This document shows, piece by piece, positions 16,298-23,786 of a stretch of 64,000 nucleotides of DNA. The first letter of the stretch is position 1, and every line of letters begins with the position of its first letter. The stretch comes from an uncultured Clostridia bacterium. GTDB lineage: Bacteria; Bacillota; Clostridia; Christensenellales; UBA1242. The position numbers were made by a program, and so were the translations under genes. Where the stretch lies: assembly GCA_934757855.1 (NCBI GenBank), contig CAKVLR010000002.1:362242-426241 (forward strand), in the 5' to 3' direction. The notes beneath the pieces are model-generated. The model ran no database searches. It had not been told where the DNA came from and saw nothing but the letters and a program-made list of their open reading frames with translations.

Positions 16298-16388
16298 AAT
16301 ACACTCCTAAAATATTTTTATTTTCGGGCAAAAAATATGAAAAATAAAGGGTAAATACTGCAAAAAATTAGATAAAAATCAGTTTATT

Positions 16389-16898
16389 TTAACCATTTAT
16401 TTTCATTATTCCTATGATTGCAACAACCGCGATAACCGCAACCCAAGTAAAAATTTCCGCAATTCGCAAAATCTTCATACGCTTTTTTGCTTGTTTATCC
16501 ACAAAATAACTATTTGAGATTGTATCTACATTGCAATCGCTTTCAATCGTTACCGTCTCGCCCTCATCTTTTAGTTGATTAAACTTAAAAGTAACATTAT
16601 TTGTTTCGTTGAGGTCTATATCAAAAGAGCAATCAAGTACGATACATTTTTTGTCCAAACGCGGATTAAATATGCCCAAAATACTAATCAAAAAGAAGAA
16701 AAATTGCACCAAAAACCAGCATTTTCCGCTAATTTCAAGATATTTGTATATTTCAACTTTCGCTTTCGAGTTTTCAGTATTATACGAGCAAGTAAAGCCC
16801 CCAAATTCGTTTTTCTTCAATTTTGCGGGCTTGCCATCAATCAAAACCGTTGGGTTTACGCGCGCCGTGCCGAGCAATTTTAAATTTAATGTCTTCAT
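16389..16898 (-). CDS. Hypothetical membrane protein
   Basis: 169 residues. The N-terminal 50 residues form a beta-rich segment with VLIDGKPAKLKKNEFGGF, like a small PEGA or carboxypeptidase-like strand pattern. A hydrophobic stretch (WFLVQFFFFLISILGIF) lies at about 61-78 and a second C-terminal helix (FTWVAVIAVVAIIGIM) at 148-164. Its ATG follows directly on the stop of the upstream gene at 16899, so the two are one operon and probably one complex. The family is not recognised. Confidence 0.65.
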   Translation of the reverse strand: MKTLNLKLLGTARVNPTVLIDGKPAKLKKNEFGGFTCSYNTENSKAKVEIYKYLEISGKCWFLVQFFFFLISILGIFNPRLDKKCIVLDCSFDIDLNETNNVTFKFNQLKDEGETVTIESDCNVDTISNSYFVDKQAKKRMKILRIAEIFTWVAVIAVVAIIGIMKING

Positions 16899-17327
16899 TT
16901 ACGCACCTGCCAAAATTGAAATAGTAGCCACCACCGCAATACCTAAAATTATGCAAGGTAGTATCAAGTGGGTCTTGTCCGCATTTTTATCAAAAGCAAG
17001 CAACACAACAGCACAAATTGCCAAAACTATGGTAATCGGCGCAACGATAGGGAAAGCGCTTGTTAGCCATTCACCGATAGAGGTAATCGCTTCGCCACCG
17101 CCCCAGAGCGCACGGAAATTCGGTTGCAACAAAATTACTCCAAGGGTCGCCATTGTGAGCGCAATCAAAATTACATAATAAAATATCACAAAGAAAAATG
17201 ATAGTATGCTTGCAATCAACAACATTGCCCCAAAAGCCGATAACCACGAGCAAATTTTGCCTAAATGCGTCCTATACATTCCCGCCAAAATCTTTGGCGG
17301 AGTGCTAAAAACTTTTTTATCTTCCAT
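16899..17327 (-). CDS. Hypothetical membrane protein, three to four helices
   Basis: 142 residues with hydrophobic segments at about 31-58 (FGAMLLIASILSFFFVIFYYVI), 88-110 (FPIVAPITIVLAICAVVLLAF) and 120-140 (ILPCIILGIAVVATISIL). Coupled to the gene at 16389 with no gap (stop then ATG). AGAGAGG lies before the ATG. No family is recognised; the pair may be a two-subunit membrane assembly. Confidence 0.65.
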   Translation of the reverse strand: MEDKKVFSTPPKILAGMYRTHLGKICSWLSAFGAMLLIASILSFFFVIFYYVILIALTMATLGVILLQPNFRALWGGGEAITSIGEWLTSAFPIVAPITIVLAICAVVLLAFDKNADKTHLILPCIILGIAVVATISILAGA

Positions 17328-17506
17328 AAAAACCTCTCTAAAAATTTAAAGATAAAAAATCAATCTACATTTTTATTATAACAAAATTTATACCAAAACG
17401 CAACCAAATATACCACGAAATTAAATTTAAAAAGTTTACCACTATAATATTATTTAGCATATAATAGATTGTTATAGATAATGCCAATGAGTTTTTGTGT
17501 TTTATC

Positions 17507-17534
17507 TTGACAAATTACATTTTTGTGGTACACT
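17507..17534 (+). promoter_or_regulatory. promoter of the 17591 gene
   Basis: -35 TTGACA (17507-17512), 16-bp spacer, -10 TACACT (17529-17534). Confidence 0.6.
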
Positions 17535-17590
17535 TATTTGGTAAGAAAGTTACAAACTTATATTCAAATTTTTAAAGGATAGGTAAAATT

Positions 17591-18217
17591 ATGGAAAAGA
17601 CTTCTATGTTTCAAGAAGTGCAAGCGCACACTATTGAGTGTTTAAACCAAATCGTGGTCGCAAATCACAACCGCCAACAAGAAATCAAGAGTTGGTTAGA
17701 CCAAGCAATTCACAATGGTAAAATGGAATATGCTATGGCTGTGGTGGAAAATGTGCCATTAGAAAATCTTTCTACTGTGGCAAAATATTGTAGAGAAATT
17801 GAGAGCCGTGAAGAAATCGAAAGAAGAATTTTGGGCGAGGCATATCGTATGAGCGGACTCAGTGACCCAATTTTGGTTACAACCGACATTGCGTTTATTG
17901 AAGAGGACGAAACTGCACAAAAAGTAAACGGTAATGAAAATGAGGGAATTGAAGGCTTTGAAGGCGGTAGTAGCGAAGGCTTTGGAAGCGATGGTAATGA
18001 TAATGGTGGAAACGATGACGATATCATTATCCTTGACCCAAAAACAGAAACCGAAACTAAAAAATCACGCAAATCGCGCGCACGCCGTGTGCCACTAATT
18101 GTGGAAAAATTTACAGTTGATGGCTGTGAATTTACACTTAGCGCAAAACGCCCAACTTTGGCTCAACAAAAGAAGATGAACACAGAAAAGAAAATGGACG
18201 CAGAAATGCAAAGATAA
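17591..18217 (+). CDS. Hypothetical protein with acidic Gly/Asn linker
   Basis: 208 residues, soluble. Residues 1-95 are helical (VQAHTIECLNQIVVANHNRQQEIKSWL). Residues 115-145 form a flexible Gly/Glu/Asn/Asp linker (EGGSSEGFGSDGNDNGGNDDD). The C-terminus is basic (KKSRKSRARR) and then has VPLIVEKFTVDGCEFTLS. It has its own consensus promoter and a good ribosome site (AAGGAT). An acidic linker joined to a basic tail suggests nucleic-acid or ribosome contact (inference only). No family recognised. Confidence 0.6.
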   Translation: MEKTSMFQEVQAHTIECLNQIVVANHNRQQEIKSWLDQAIHNGKMEYAMAVVENVPLENLSTVAKYCREIESREEIERRILGEAYRMSGLSDPILVTTDIAFIEEDETAQKVNGNENEGIEGFEGGSSEGFGSDGNDNGGNDDDIIILDPKTETETKKSRKSRARRVPLIVEKFTVDGCEFTLSAKRPTLAQQKKMNTEKKMDAEMQR

Positions 18218-18227
18218 TTTAAAAGAG

Positions 18228-18270
18228 CAAACCTAAATTTGGGTACAACCAAAATCAAGGTTTGTTTTTT
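18228..18270 (+). terminator. terminator of the 17591 gene
   Basis: CAAACCT (18228-18234) pairs with AGGTTTG (18258-18264), followed by TTTTTT. Confidence 0.65.
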
Positions 18271-18286
18271 GTTTGTAATTTGCTTG

Positions 18287-18315
18287 TTGCGGGCTAGATT
18301 TTATGGTAATATAAT
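18287..18315 (+). promoter_or_regulatory. promoter of the RNase III-like gene
   Basis: -35 TTGCGG (18287-18292), 17-bp spacer, -10 TATAAT (18310-18315). Confidence 0.55.
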
Positions 18316-18351
18316 GATTATAAATCTAATTGAACAACGGAGGTAAATTTG

Positions 18352-19374
18352 ATGACCGAAAATGATTTGCGCGCGATTGAGAGTGCGCTAGGATATAGTT
18401 TTGATAATATTGATTTGTTGCAACAGGCTTTTGTGCGCCGTAGTTATTCGCAGGAAAATGGCGGGCAAAATAACGAAGTTTTGGAGTTTATCGGGGACAA
18501 GGCGTTAGACCTTGCGGTAATCAAGATTTTGATGCAACGCTTTGGCGAGATTACCGAGCAAAAAGAGTGTCAAGAATTGAAATTGCGCAACCCTAAATAT
18601 TTTGTAACCAAACACGATGAGGGCGAGTTTACAAACATAAAGGCAGATTTGGTGAATAGAGGCGCGCTTGCTAAGTGTATAGATAGACTGGAATTTAATC
18701 AATATTTGATTATGGGCAAGGGCGATATTGAGCAAAATGTGCAAAATAGCACGGCGGTAAAAGAGGACTTGTTTGAAGCGATTATCGGCGCGGTTGCGGT
18801 CGATTGCGATTATGATATGCAAATTATTTGCGAAGTAACAAGCAGAATGATTGATTTCGATGGTTATTTTAGTGGAGCAGATTTTGTAGATGAAAGACCT
18901 ATATTAGACCTCAAAGACTGGGCAGACAAAATCGGTTGCGGTGCGCCCGAATACAATTTTATTGAAAAGAATGGCGAGTGCTTGTGTAGCCTAGAAATTA
19001 AATCAATAGGCTTAACCGCGTTGGGTGCTGGTAAAAATCGCGTAGATGCGCAGGCGGATTGCGCACTAAAAGCGTGTGAAATTTTGGACGACAACAAGAT
19101 TTTAGCCGATGAATACGAAATAGAGGTCGGCGTGCCTGAACGCGATGAGGCAATTCAGCAGTTAAATGACTTAAAGCAAAAAAATATGATTTTTAACCTC
19201 GAATACAAGTTTGAGGAAACGGAAAACGAGGGCGATGAGCGCTGGTATTGCGTAGCAACCGCTGAAAATATCGCATACAATTACGGCGGAGATGGCAAGG
19301 CTAGCACCAAAAAAGAAGCCCAAAAAACTGCAGCCTTTGACCTTTTGCTAGGCTTAATGAAATACGATTTTTAA
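18352..19374 (+). CDS. Ribonuclease III-family protein with two dsRNA-binding domains
   Basis: 340 residues from the ATG with ACGGAGG upstream. The RNase III domain (about 1-175) has the signature NEVLEFIGDKALDLAV with E42, E45 and D49, and the second catalytic part KEDLFEAIIGAVAVD, so the acidic cluster for double-stranded RNA cleavage is present. After it come two dsRBD-like segments: about 187-250 (ILDLKDWADKIGCGAPEYNF...DAQADCALKACEIL) and about 265-340 (AIQQLNDLKQKNMIFNLEYKF...STKKEAQKTAAFDLLLGLM). Normal bacterial RNase III has one dsRBD and about 230 residues. It may be the main rRNA-processing enzyme or a specialised paralogue; no other rnc is in the window. Confidence 0.8.
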   Translation: MTENDLRAIESALGYSFDNIDLLQQAFVRRSYSQENGGQNNEVLEFIGDKALDLAVIKILMQRFGEITEQKECQELKLRNPKYFVTKHDEGEFTNIKADLVNRGALAKCIDRLEFNQYLIMGKGDIEQNVQNSTAVKEDLFEAIIGAVAVDCDYDMQIICEVTSRMIDFDGYFSGADFVDERPILDLKDWADKIGCGAPEYNFIEKNGECLCSLEIKSIGLTALGAGKNRVDAQADCALKACEILDDNKILADEYEIEVGVPERDEAIQQLNDLKQKNMIFNLEYKFEETENEGDERWYCVATAENIAYNYGGDGKASTKKEAQKTAAFDLLLGLMKYDF

Positions 19375-19378
19375 TAAG

Positions 19379-19434
19379 AAGTGAAGCAGAAAATAAAAGA
19401 CCCGTAGAGGTCTTTTATTGGTGCGAATGAAAGG
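19379..19434. repeat. direct repeat of tRNA-Leu 3' end plus terminator (copy A)
   Basis: About 55 bp nearly identical to 19591-19645: AAGTGAAGCA, the AAAGACC...GGTCTTT terminator and the last 15 bases of tRNA-Leu(UAG) (TGGTGCGAATGAAAGG on the plus strand). One indel and one substitution distinguish the copies. Confidence 0.85.
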
Positions 19435-19534
19435 TCGTGTAGCAGGCAGGCTATGCCGTGCCTAGCGTATTAGCGAGCCGAAATAATTATAATTTAGAAA
19501 GTCGAGCAAGAACGGCGAGCGTCCGTTCACGGAA

Positions 19535-19590
19535 GTGAAGGTTACACTGCTTTTAGAGCAGTGGGAGAGTGGAACACTCTCACAAGTCCT
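19535..19590 (+). repeat. inverted T-arm copy of tRNA-Leu(UAG) split by a double hairpin
   Basis: GTGAAGGTT (19535-19543) and CAAGTCCT (19583-19590) are the tRNA T-arm in opposite orientation to the gene. Between them sit two hairpins, CACTGC/GCAGTG (19545-19563) and GAGAGTG/CACTCTC (19565-19581). A closely related element is at 49846-49914. Confidence 0.75.
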
Positions 19591-19606
19591 AAGTGAAGCA
19601 AAAATA

Positions 19607-19626
19607 AAAGACCCGTAGAGGTCTTT
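19607..19626 (-). terminator. tRNA-Leu(UAG) terminator
   Basis: AAAGACC / GGTCTTT hairpin directly after the tRNA, with a T run on the minus strand. Confidence 0.75.
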
Positions 19627-19629
19627 GAT

Positions 19630-19712
19630 TGGTGCGAATGAAAGGACTTGAACCTTCACGGTCTCCCACTAGAACCTAAATCTAGCGCGTCTGCCAATTC
19701 CGCCACATTCGC
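19630..19712 (-). tRNA. tRNA-Leu (anticodon UAG)
   Basis: 83 nt with CCA encoded. Acceptor GCGAATG / CATTCGC, D-arm GGCGGAATTGGCAGACGC, anticodon loop TTTAGGT (anticodon TAG), a long variable arm as in class II tRNAs, and T-arm GTGAAGGTTCAAGTCC. Confidence 0.96.
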
Positions 19713-19889
19713 ATAAATGGTATAAAAATTGTAGTTTAATATTGCTAATAACTCGCATTGTTTGCCACTTGCAATCGCGGGCGATGGGAATCTCCTTGGT
19801 AGTTGTGTGCAAGCCCGCAACTGTGGGCGATTCCCCTTGTGCTATACGGATACCTAGTTACTATTCCAAATACCAACTAACTACCCGAT
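19713..19889. other. tRNA-Gly downstream region with tRNA fragments
   Basis: The sequence GCGGGCGATGGGAATC, identical to the 3' end of tRNA-Gly, recurs at 19777-19792 in the same orientation. GTGGGCGATTCCCC (about 19827-19840) is its T-arm in inverse orientation with the T-loop bases missing. No gene is seen. Confidence 0.6.
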
Positions 19890-19963
19890 TGGAGCGGGCG
19901 ATGGGAATCGAACCCACATAACCAGCTTGGAAGGCTGGCGCTCTACCACTGAGCTACGCCCGC
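19890..19963 (-). tRNA. tRNA-Gly (anticodon UCC)
   Basis: 74 nt with encoded CCA. Acceptor GCGGGCG / CGCCCGC, D-arm TAGCTCAGTGGTAGAGC, anticodon stem CCAGC/GCTGG with loop CTTCCAA (anticodon TCC), T-arm GTGGGTTCGATTCCCAT. Confidence 0.97.
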
Positions 19964-20142
19964 ATATTTGCTAAATTTTGCGCAAAATTTTTCATTTAGC
20001 AAAATTAATTATACCATTAAATTGGGCGCAAGTCAACAAAAACACCTAAAATTTAATCGCAAATTTATTTTAATTTTGTCTAATAATATGATTAAATTTT
20101 GCAAAATACCGCAACTTTTGTAGGAATTTAATGTTTAGGTGA

Positions 20143-20171
20143 TTGCTATTGGGCAAAAATTGTGTTATAAT
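20143..20171 (+). promoter_or_regulatory. sufCB promoter
   Basis: -35 TTGCTA (20143-20148), 17-bp spacer, extended -10 TGTTATAAT with TATAAT at 20166-20171. Confidence 0.7.
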
Positions 20172-20201
20172 TAGCGAAAATTTACATTAAAAAGAGATTT
20201 T

Positions 20202-20915
20202 ATGTTATCGTTAAAAAATATCAAATTTTCCGTAGAAGAAAATGAAAACAAGACAATTTTGAGTGATTTAAGTTTCGATTTTGAGGCGGGCAAAAATTAT
20301 GTTATCACGGGTGCAAACGGCTGTGGTAAATCGACTTTGGCAAAGATAATTATGGGCATTTATCCGTTAAAATCGGGCAAAATTTACTTTCAAAATCAAG
20401 ATATTACCGCGCTCTCAATCACTGATCGCGCGCGTGCTGGCATTGCTTTTGCTTTTCAGCAACCCGTTCGTTTCAAAGGCTTAACCGCCCGCGATTTATT
20501 GGAGCAAGCAAGCGGTGGTACGCTCAGCACCAGTATGGCGTGCGAGTATCTCTCAAAGGTAGGTTTATGCGCTCGCGAATATCTTGACCGCGAGTTGGAC
20601 AACACCTTGTCTGGTGGCGAATTAAAGCGTATTGAGATTGCGAGCGTACTGGCTAGAAATTGCCCGCTAAACATTTTTGATGAGCCAGAAGCGGGTATTG
20701 ATATTTGGAGTTTTAATAATTTGGTAGATATTTTCAAAAATTCAGTTACCGCGAGCAGTACAAACATTATCATCAGCCACCAAGAAAAATTATTCGCAAG
20801 CGCAGATGAAATTTTGTTGATTGCAGATGGCAAAATCGCTTTGCATGGGACTCCGCAAGAAGTGATGCCCAAATTACACAATTTTAGCAACTGCAAAAAA
20901 TTGAGGGGGGACTAA
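20202..20915 (+). CDS. sufC: Fe-S cluster assembly ATPase SufC (SmsC-like)
   Basis: 237-residue cytosolic ABC-type ATPase of the SUF scaffold. Walker A TGANGCGKSTLAK (about 38-48), Q-loop FAFQQPVRF, signature LSGGELKRIEIASVLARN, Walker B LNIFDEPEAGID and H-loop IIISHQEKL are all intact; the EAGID form is typical for SufC. The stop is followed after one base by the ATG of the SufB homologue, so the two form a tight pair. No sufD, sufS, sufU or iscS lies nearby, which fits a minimal SufC-SufB system (Bacillota and archaea are known to have two-gene SMS-type versions). Confidence 0.93.
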   Translation: MLSLKNIKFSVEENENKTILSDLSFDFEAGKNYVITGANGCGKSTLAKIIMGIYPLKSGKIYFQNQDITALSITDRARAGIAFAFQQPVRFKGLTARDLLEQASGGTLSTSMACEYLSKVGLCAREYLDRELDNTLSGGELKRIEIASVLARNCPLNIFDEPEAGIDIWSFNNLVDIFKNSVTASSTNIIISHQEKLFASADEILLIADGKIALHGTPQEVMPKLHNFSNCKKLRGD

Positions 20916-20916
20916 T

Positions 20917-21840
20917 ATGGAAAAAATCGACAGCACACTTTTGGCTGAAATTGCCGACCTACATGGGACTCCGCAAGGCGCGTACAATATTCGTAAAAAC
21001 GGGCAACTGCTTGCTAGAAATTGTGTGGCGGGTATAACTATAAATACCAAAAAAGACAAACCTGGTATTGATATAATCATCGAGGACAATGTTCAAAACC
21101 AAAGCGTGCATATTCCGGTGATTGTGACCGAACAAGGGCTAAATGATTTGGTTTATAATGATTTTTATATAGGCAAAAATTGTGAAGTGCTGATTGTGGC
21201 TGGGTGCGGTGTGCATAATGCAGGCACAACAAAAAGTGGACACGATGGCATACACACATTTTATATCGGCGAGAATAGTAAATTGCGATATGTAGAAAAG
21301 CACTTAGGCACAGGAAATAGCGGGGTAGAAAAAGTCTTAAACCCAACAACAGTGGTGCATTTAAGTAAAAACGCACAAATGAAAATGGAAACAATACAAC
21401 TAGGCGGGGTATCAAGTGCGGAACGCAAGACAGTAGCGGACCTTGCCAATGATGCAGTGCTAGAAATAAACGAAAGCATACTCACGACCGACACGCAAAC
21501 AGCGACTACTCAATTTAATGTAGATTTAAACGGCTTTAATTCGCGCGTAAATGTGGTGAGCCGAAGTGTAGCAAAAAATGACAGCAAGCAAGCCTTTATT
21601 TCGAGCGTGAATGGGCATAACGAGTGCTTTGGCCATGTGGAATGTGATGCGATAGTTATGGATAGGGCGCAAGTTGTTTCGACCCCGGCGCTCAAAAATA
21701 CCGATGCCAATGCAAACCTTACTCACGAGGCGGCAATCGGCAAAATTGCGGGCGAACAACTGGTAAAACTACAAACTTTGGGCTTGACAAAAGAGCAAGC
21801 AGAAAATGTAATCATAAAAGCCTTTTTGCGAAAAATTTAA
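20917..21840 (+). CDS. sufB: SufB/SufD-type Fe-S scaffold protein, short form (SmsB-like)
   Basis: 307 residues, much shorter than classical SufB (about 470). The beta-helix core typical of SufBD is visible: GAGTTKSGHDGIHTFYIGENSKLRYVEKHLG, then TVVHLSKNAQMKMETIQLGG and VDLNGFNSRVNVVSRSVAKN. The C-terminal LTHEAAIGKIAGEQLVKLQTLGLTKEQAENVIIKAFL is the SufC-binding end. The extra N-terminal domain of SufB is missing. It should form the scaffold complex with SufC for building clusters in the cytosol. GAGGGGGG before the ATG gives strong translation. Confidence 0.9.
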   Translation: MEKIDSTLLAEIADLHGTPQGAYNIRKNGQLLARNCVAGITINTKKDKPGIDIIIEDNVQNQSVHIPVIVTEQGLNDLVYNDFYIGKNCEVLIVAGCGVHNAGTTKSGHDGIHTFYIGENSKLRYVEKHLGTGNSGVEKVLNPTTVVHLSKNAQMKMETIQLGGVSSAERKTVADLANDAVLEINESILTTDTQTATTQFNVDLNGFNSRVNVVSRSVAKNDSKQAFISSVNGHNECFGHVECDAIVMDRAQVVSTPALKNTDANANLTHEAAIGKIAGEQLVKLQTLGLTKEQAENVIIKAFLRKI

Positions 21841-21847
21841 TTTTAAT

Positions 21848-21883
21848 AATACGCATTCAATTATTTTGAGTGCGTATTTTTTT
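21848..21883 (+). terminator. sufCB terminator
   Basis: AATACGCA / TGCGTATT hairpin followed by a T run. Confidence 0.8.
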
Positions 21884-21988
21884 AGAAATTTTTGCGGTAA
21901 TTTATTGATATTTTTTAGTTATTTTTTAAATAAAAATTAAAATTGGCATTATTTCTTTCATTATTTGACAAATTATTAAAAATTGCTA

Positions 21989-22017
21989 TTGATTTATGCA
22001 CTTTTTTATGCTATAAT
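21989..22017 (+). promoter_or_regulatory. promoter of the three-gene small operon
   Basis: -35 TTGATT (21989-21994), 17-bp spacer, extended -10 TGCTATAAT (22009-22017). Confidence 0.65.
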
Positions 22018-22049
22018 TTAGCCGAAATTACAAATGAAAGGAGAAAATT

Positions 22050-22187
22050 ATGTCAAGTTGTTATGGTTCAACGTACAGGAGAAGTATAAGCCCTGAAAAA
22101 TGTGCCCAAATTAAGGCAGAAATCAAAAAGGCCGAGTTAGAAGCGCAAAAAGCAAAACTTGAAAAAGAGCAAGAAATGCAACGCTAA
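22050..22187 (+). CDS. Small basic-helical protein (45 aa)
   Basis: ATG with AAAGGAG seven bases upstream and its own promoter. The 45 residues start MSSCYGSTYRRSISPEKC and continue into one amphipathic Lys/Glu/Ala-rich helix (IKAEIKKAELEAQKAK). It stops 10 bp before the next gene, which also has a good ribosome site, so it is probably translated. Similar short Cys/Ser/Tyr starts are not known to me. Function unknown. Confidence 0.6.
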   Translation: MSSCYGSTYRRSISPEKCAQIKAEIKKAELEAQKAKLEKEQEMQR

Positions 22188-22197
22188 GGAGTGAATT

Positions 22198-22605
22198 ATG
22201 AAAGTAGTTAGATTTACAAAAGGCTTTTTTCTTGAAGATATAGAGCAAAAATCTGCAAAACTAGCGGAAATAAAAGCCGAGCAAGAGCAAGCAAGTGTGG
22301 TGCTTGTGGGAAATGATTTGCGCATTGAAAAGAAATTTGAGAGCGTGCAAGCGGGCAAAATATTTTACTTATATATTATATCAAAATCACGCGGAATCGA
22401 TGTGAAATTTTATCCATTGAGTATGCGTGGCGATTTTGAAAAGTCGGGCAAGGTAGAGGTCTATCGTGATGTTATTTGCAACGCAAACGAGGCGACAAAT
22501 GCGCTTAGCAAATATGTTGTAAAAGAAAAAGACGATTTAGTGAATTTGGCTATGGACAACTTAACTCAAAAACAGCAAAAAAACGAACTAGAAAGGACAC
22601 TATAA
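22198..22605 (+). CDS. Hypothetical protein
   Basis: 135 residues, soluble, with AAGGAGTGA before the ATG. The first 35 residues form a charged helix (IEQKSAKLAEIKAEQEQASV). The middle (KIFYLYIISKSRGIDVKFYPLSMRGDFEKSGKVEVYRDVIC) looks like a beta sheet. Second gene of a three-gene operon of unknown role. No family recognised. Confidence 0.6.
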   Translation: MKVVRFTKGFFLEDIEQKSAKLAEIKAEQEQASVVLVGNDLRIEKKFESVQAGKIFYLYIISKSRGIDVKFYPLSMRGDFEKSGKVEVYRDVICNANEATNALSKYVVKEKDDLVNLAMDNLTQKQQKNELERTL

Positions 22606-22610
22606 ATTAA

Positions 22611-23141
22611 ATGAATGAAAGAAAAACTGAATTTTTAGCAAAATTACAAGCGTTGGAAAATAGCGAATATGAGCGCAACTGTTGGGGGTTTTTGCTAGGT
22701 GGCGAGAGTGATAAGATTGAAATCAATTTAACTATTTTTGATAAAACTGAGTCATTTGTTGAGATATTTAAGTTTAACGCAGACAACGCATTCACTGCGG
22801 TTTTGTATCAATATGAAATATTAAATATTTTGAAAAATTCATCACTTACTGATTGTGTTGTGCGCGTGGACAAATTATCTCGCAATATTACAGAAGAATT
22901 TTGCATTCAACAAATCGAGAGCAATTACAGCGCATTGTTAAAGGGCAATATGTCGCAAATCGCGCAAGACTATCAAGAAATAGTAGAGAGTGCAGAAGAA
23001 AAGACTATTACAAATTTAAGGCAAAGCATTGCTAACAAAAAAACGCAAAATGAAAAACAAAAAGCAAGCGATGATACATTACAATATTTTTTACAAAAAT
23101 CTGAAAATAGAGTAATTAAAAATTTTGAACGCGTTATGTAA
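22611..23141 (+). CDS. Hypothetical protein with coiled-coil C-terminus
   Basis: 176 residues, third gene of the operon, five bases after the previous stop. It starts MNERKTEFLAKLQALENSEYERNCWGFLL (shown here in part). The first two thirds are mixed alpha/beta; the end (residues 120-170) is a Lys/Gln/Asn-rich coiled coil. Soluble. No family recognised. The three genes likely act together. Confidence 0.55.
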   Translation: MNERKTEFLAKLQALENSEYERNCWGFLLGGESDKIEINLTIFDKTESFVEIFKFNADNAFTAVLYQYEILNILKNSSLTDCVVRVDKLSRNITEEFCIQQIESNYSALLKGNMSQIAQDYQEIVESAEEKTITNLRQSIANKKTQNEKQKASDDTLQYFLQKSENRVIKNFERVM

Positions 23142-23231
23142 ATTTTAAAAAATAGGTAAAATGCAGTAAATACAAGTGATATTTATTGAAATTTTGCTTA
23201 TTTTTCTTTTATACAAATTTGATTAAAAAGA

Positions 23232-23260
23232 TTGTATTTTAGCGTCATATATTATATAAT
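23232..23260 (+). promoter_or_regulatory. promoter of the nfeD-SPFH operon
   Basis: -35 TTGTAT (23232-23237), 17-bp spacer, -10 TATAAT (23255-23260). Confidence 0.65.
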
Positions 23261-23282
23261 AAATATAAGGGAGGAGTTGCGT

Positions 23283-23768
23283 ATGATGTGGGTTTATATT
23301 TGGCTCGCTGTTGCGTGCGTGAGTGCGCTAATTGAAGCGTTTACAATGCAAATGGTGTCGATTTGGTTTATCGCGGGCGGAATCGTTGCATTGATTTTGT
23401 CTGCATGCGGAGTAGGTGTCGGCATACAAGTAGTTGCATTTGTCGCAGTATCGTTACTCGCTATGCTGTGTTTGCGTAGTTTGTGTATGAAATACTTATT
23501 GCGCAAAGACACAGTCAAGACTAATGTTGATGCTTATCAAGGCAAGGAAACAAAACTATTAAAAGCAATTACCGCCGATGAAAGTGGCGAAGTAAAATTT
23601 GCTGGCGTTGTGTGGACTGCGGTAAGCAAAAATGGCGAGGCCATTGAAAAAGATAGTTTGGTGAAAGTTTTGCGCGTTGATGGCAACAAAATGATTGTTG
23701 TTCCTGTGCTGAAAGAAACCAAACAAGACACAAATCAAGAAAGCGAAGAAACTAAAAAAGAAGATTAA
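23283..23768 (+). CDS. NfeD-family membrane protein
   Basis: 161 residues from the ATG preceded by GGGAGGAG. Two or three hydrophobic helices lie at residues 1-70 (WVYIWLAVACVSALIEAF, VSIWFIAGGIVALILSACG). The C-terminal OB-fold typical of NfeD follows: GKETKLLKAITADESGEVKFAGVVWTAV and VLRVDGNKMIVVPV. NfeD proteins are membrane partners of SPFH proteins; the SPFH gene follows after 18 bp, the usual pair. They organise membrane microdomains. Confidence 0.9.
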   Translation: MMWVYIWLAVACVSALIEAFTMQMVSIWFIAGGIVALILSACGVGVGIQVVAFVAVSLLAMLCLRSLCMKYLLRKDTVKTNVDAYQGKETKLLKAITADESGEVKFAGVVWTAVSKNGEAIEKDSLVKVLRVDGNKMIVVPVLKETKQDTNQESEETKKED

Positions 23769-23786
23769 TTTAAAGGAGAAAAAATT

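Noticed and set aside
20846..20980. Identical CATGGGACTCCGCAAG in sufC and sufB
   Set aside because: Both encode His-Gly-Thr-Pro-Gln; likely coincidence of codons, with no larger repeat.
22050..23141. Toxin-antitoxin system
   Set aside because: None of the three proteins shows a known toxin or antitoxin motif; left as unknown.
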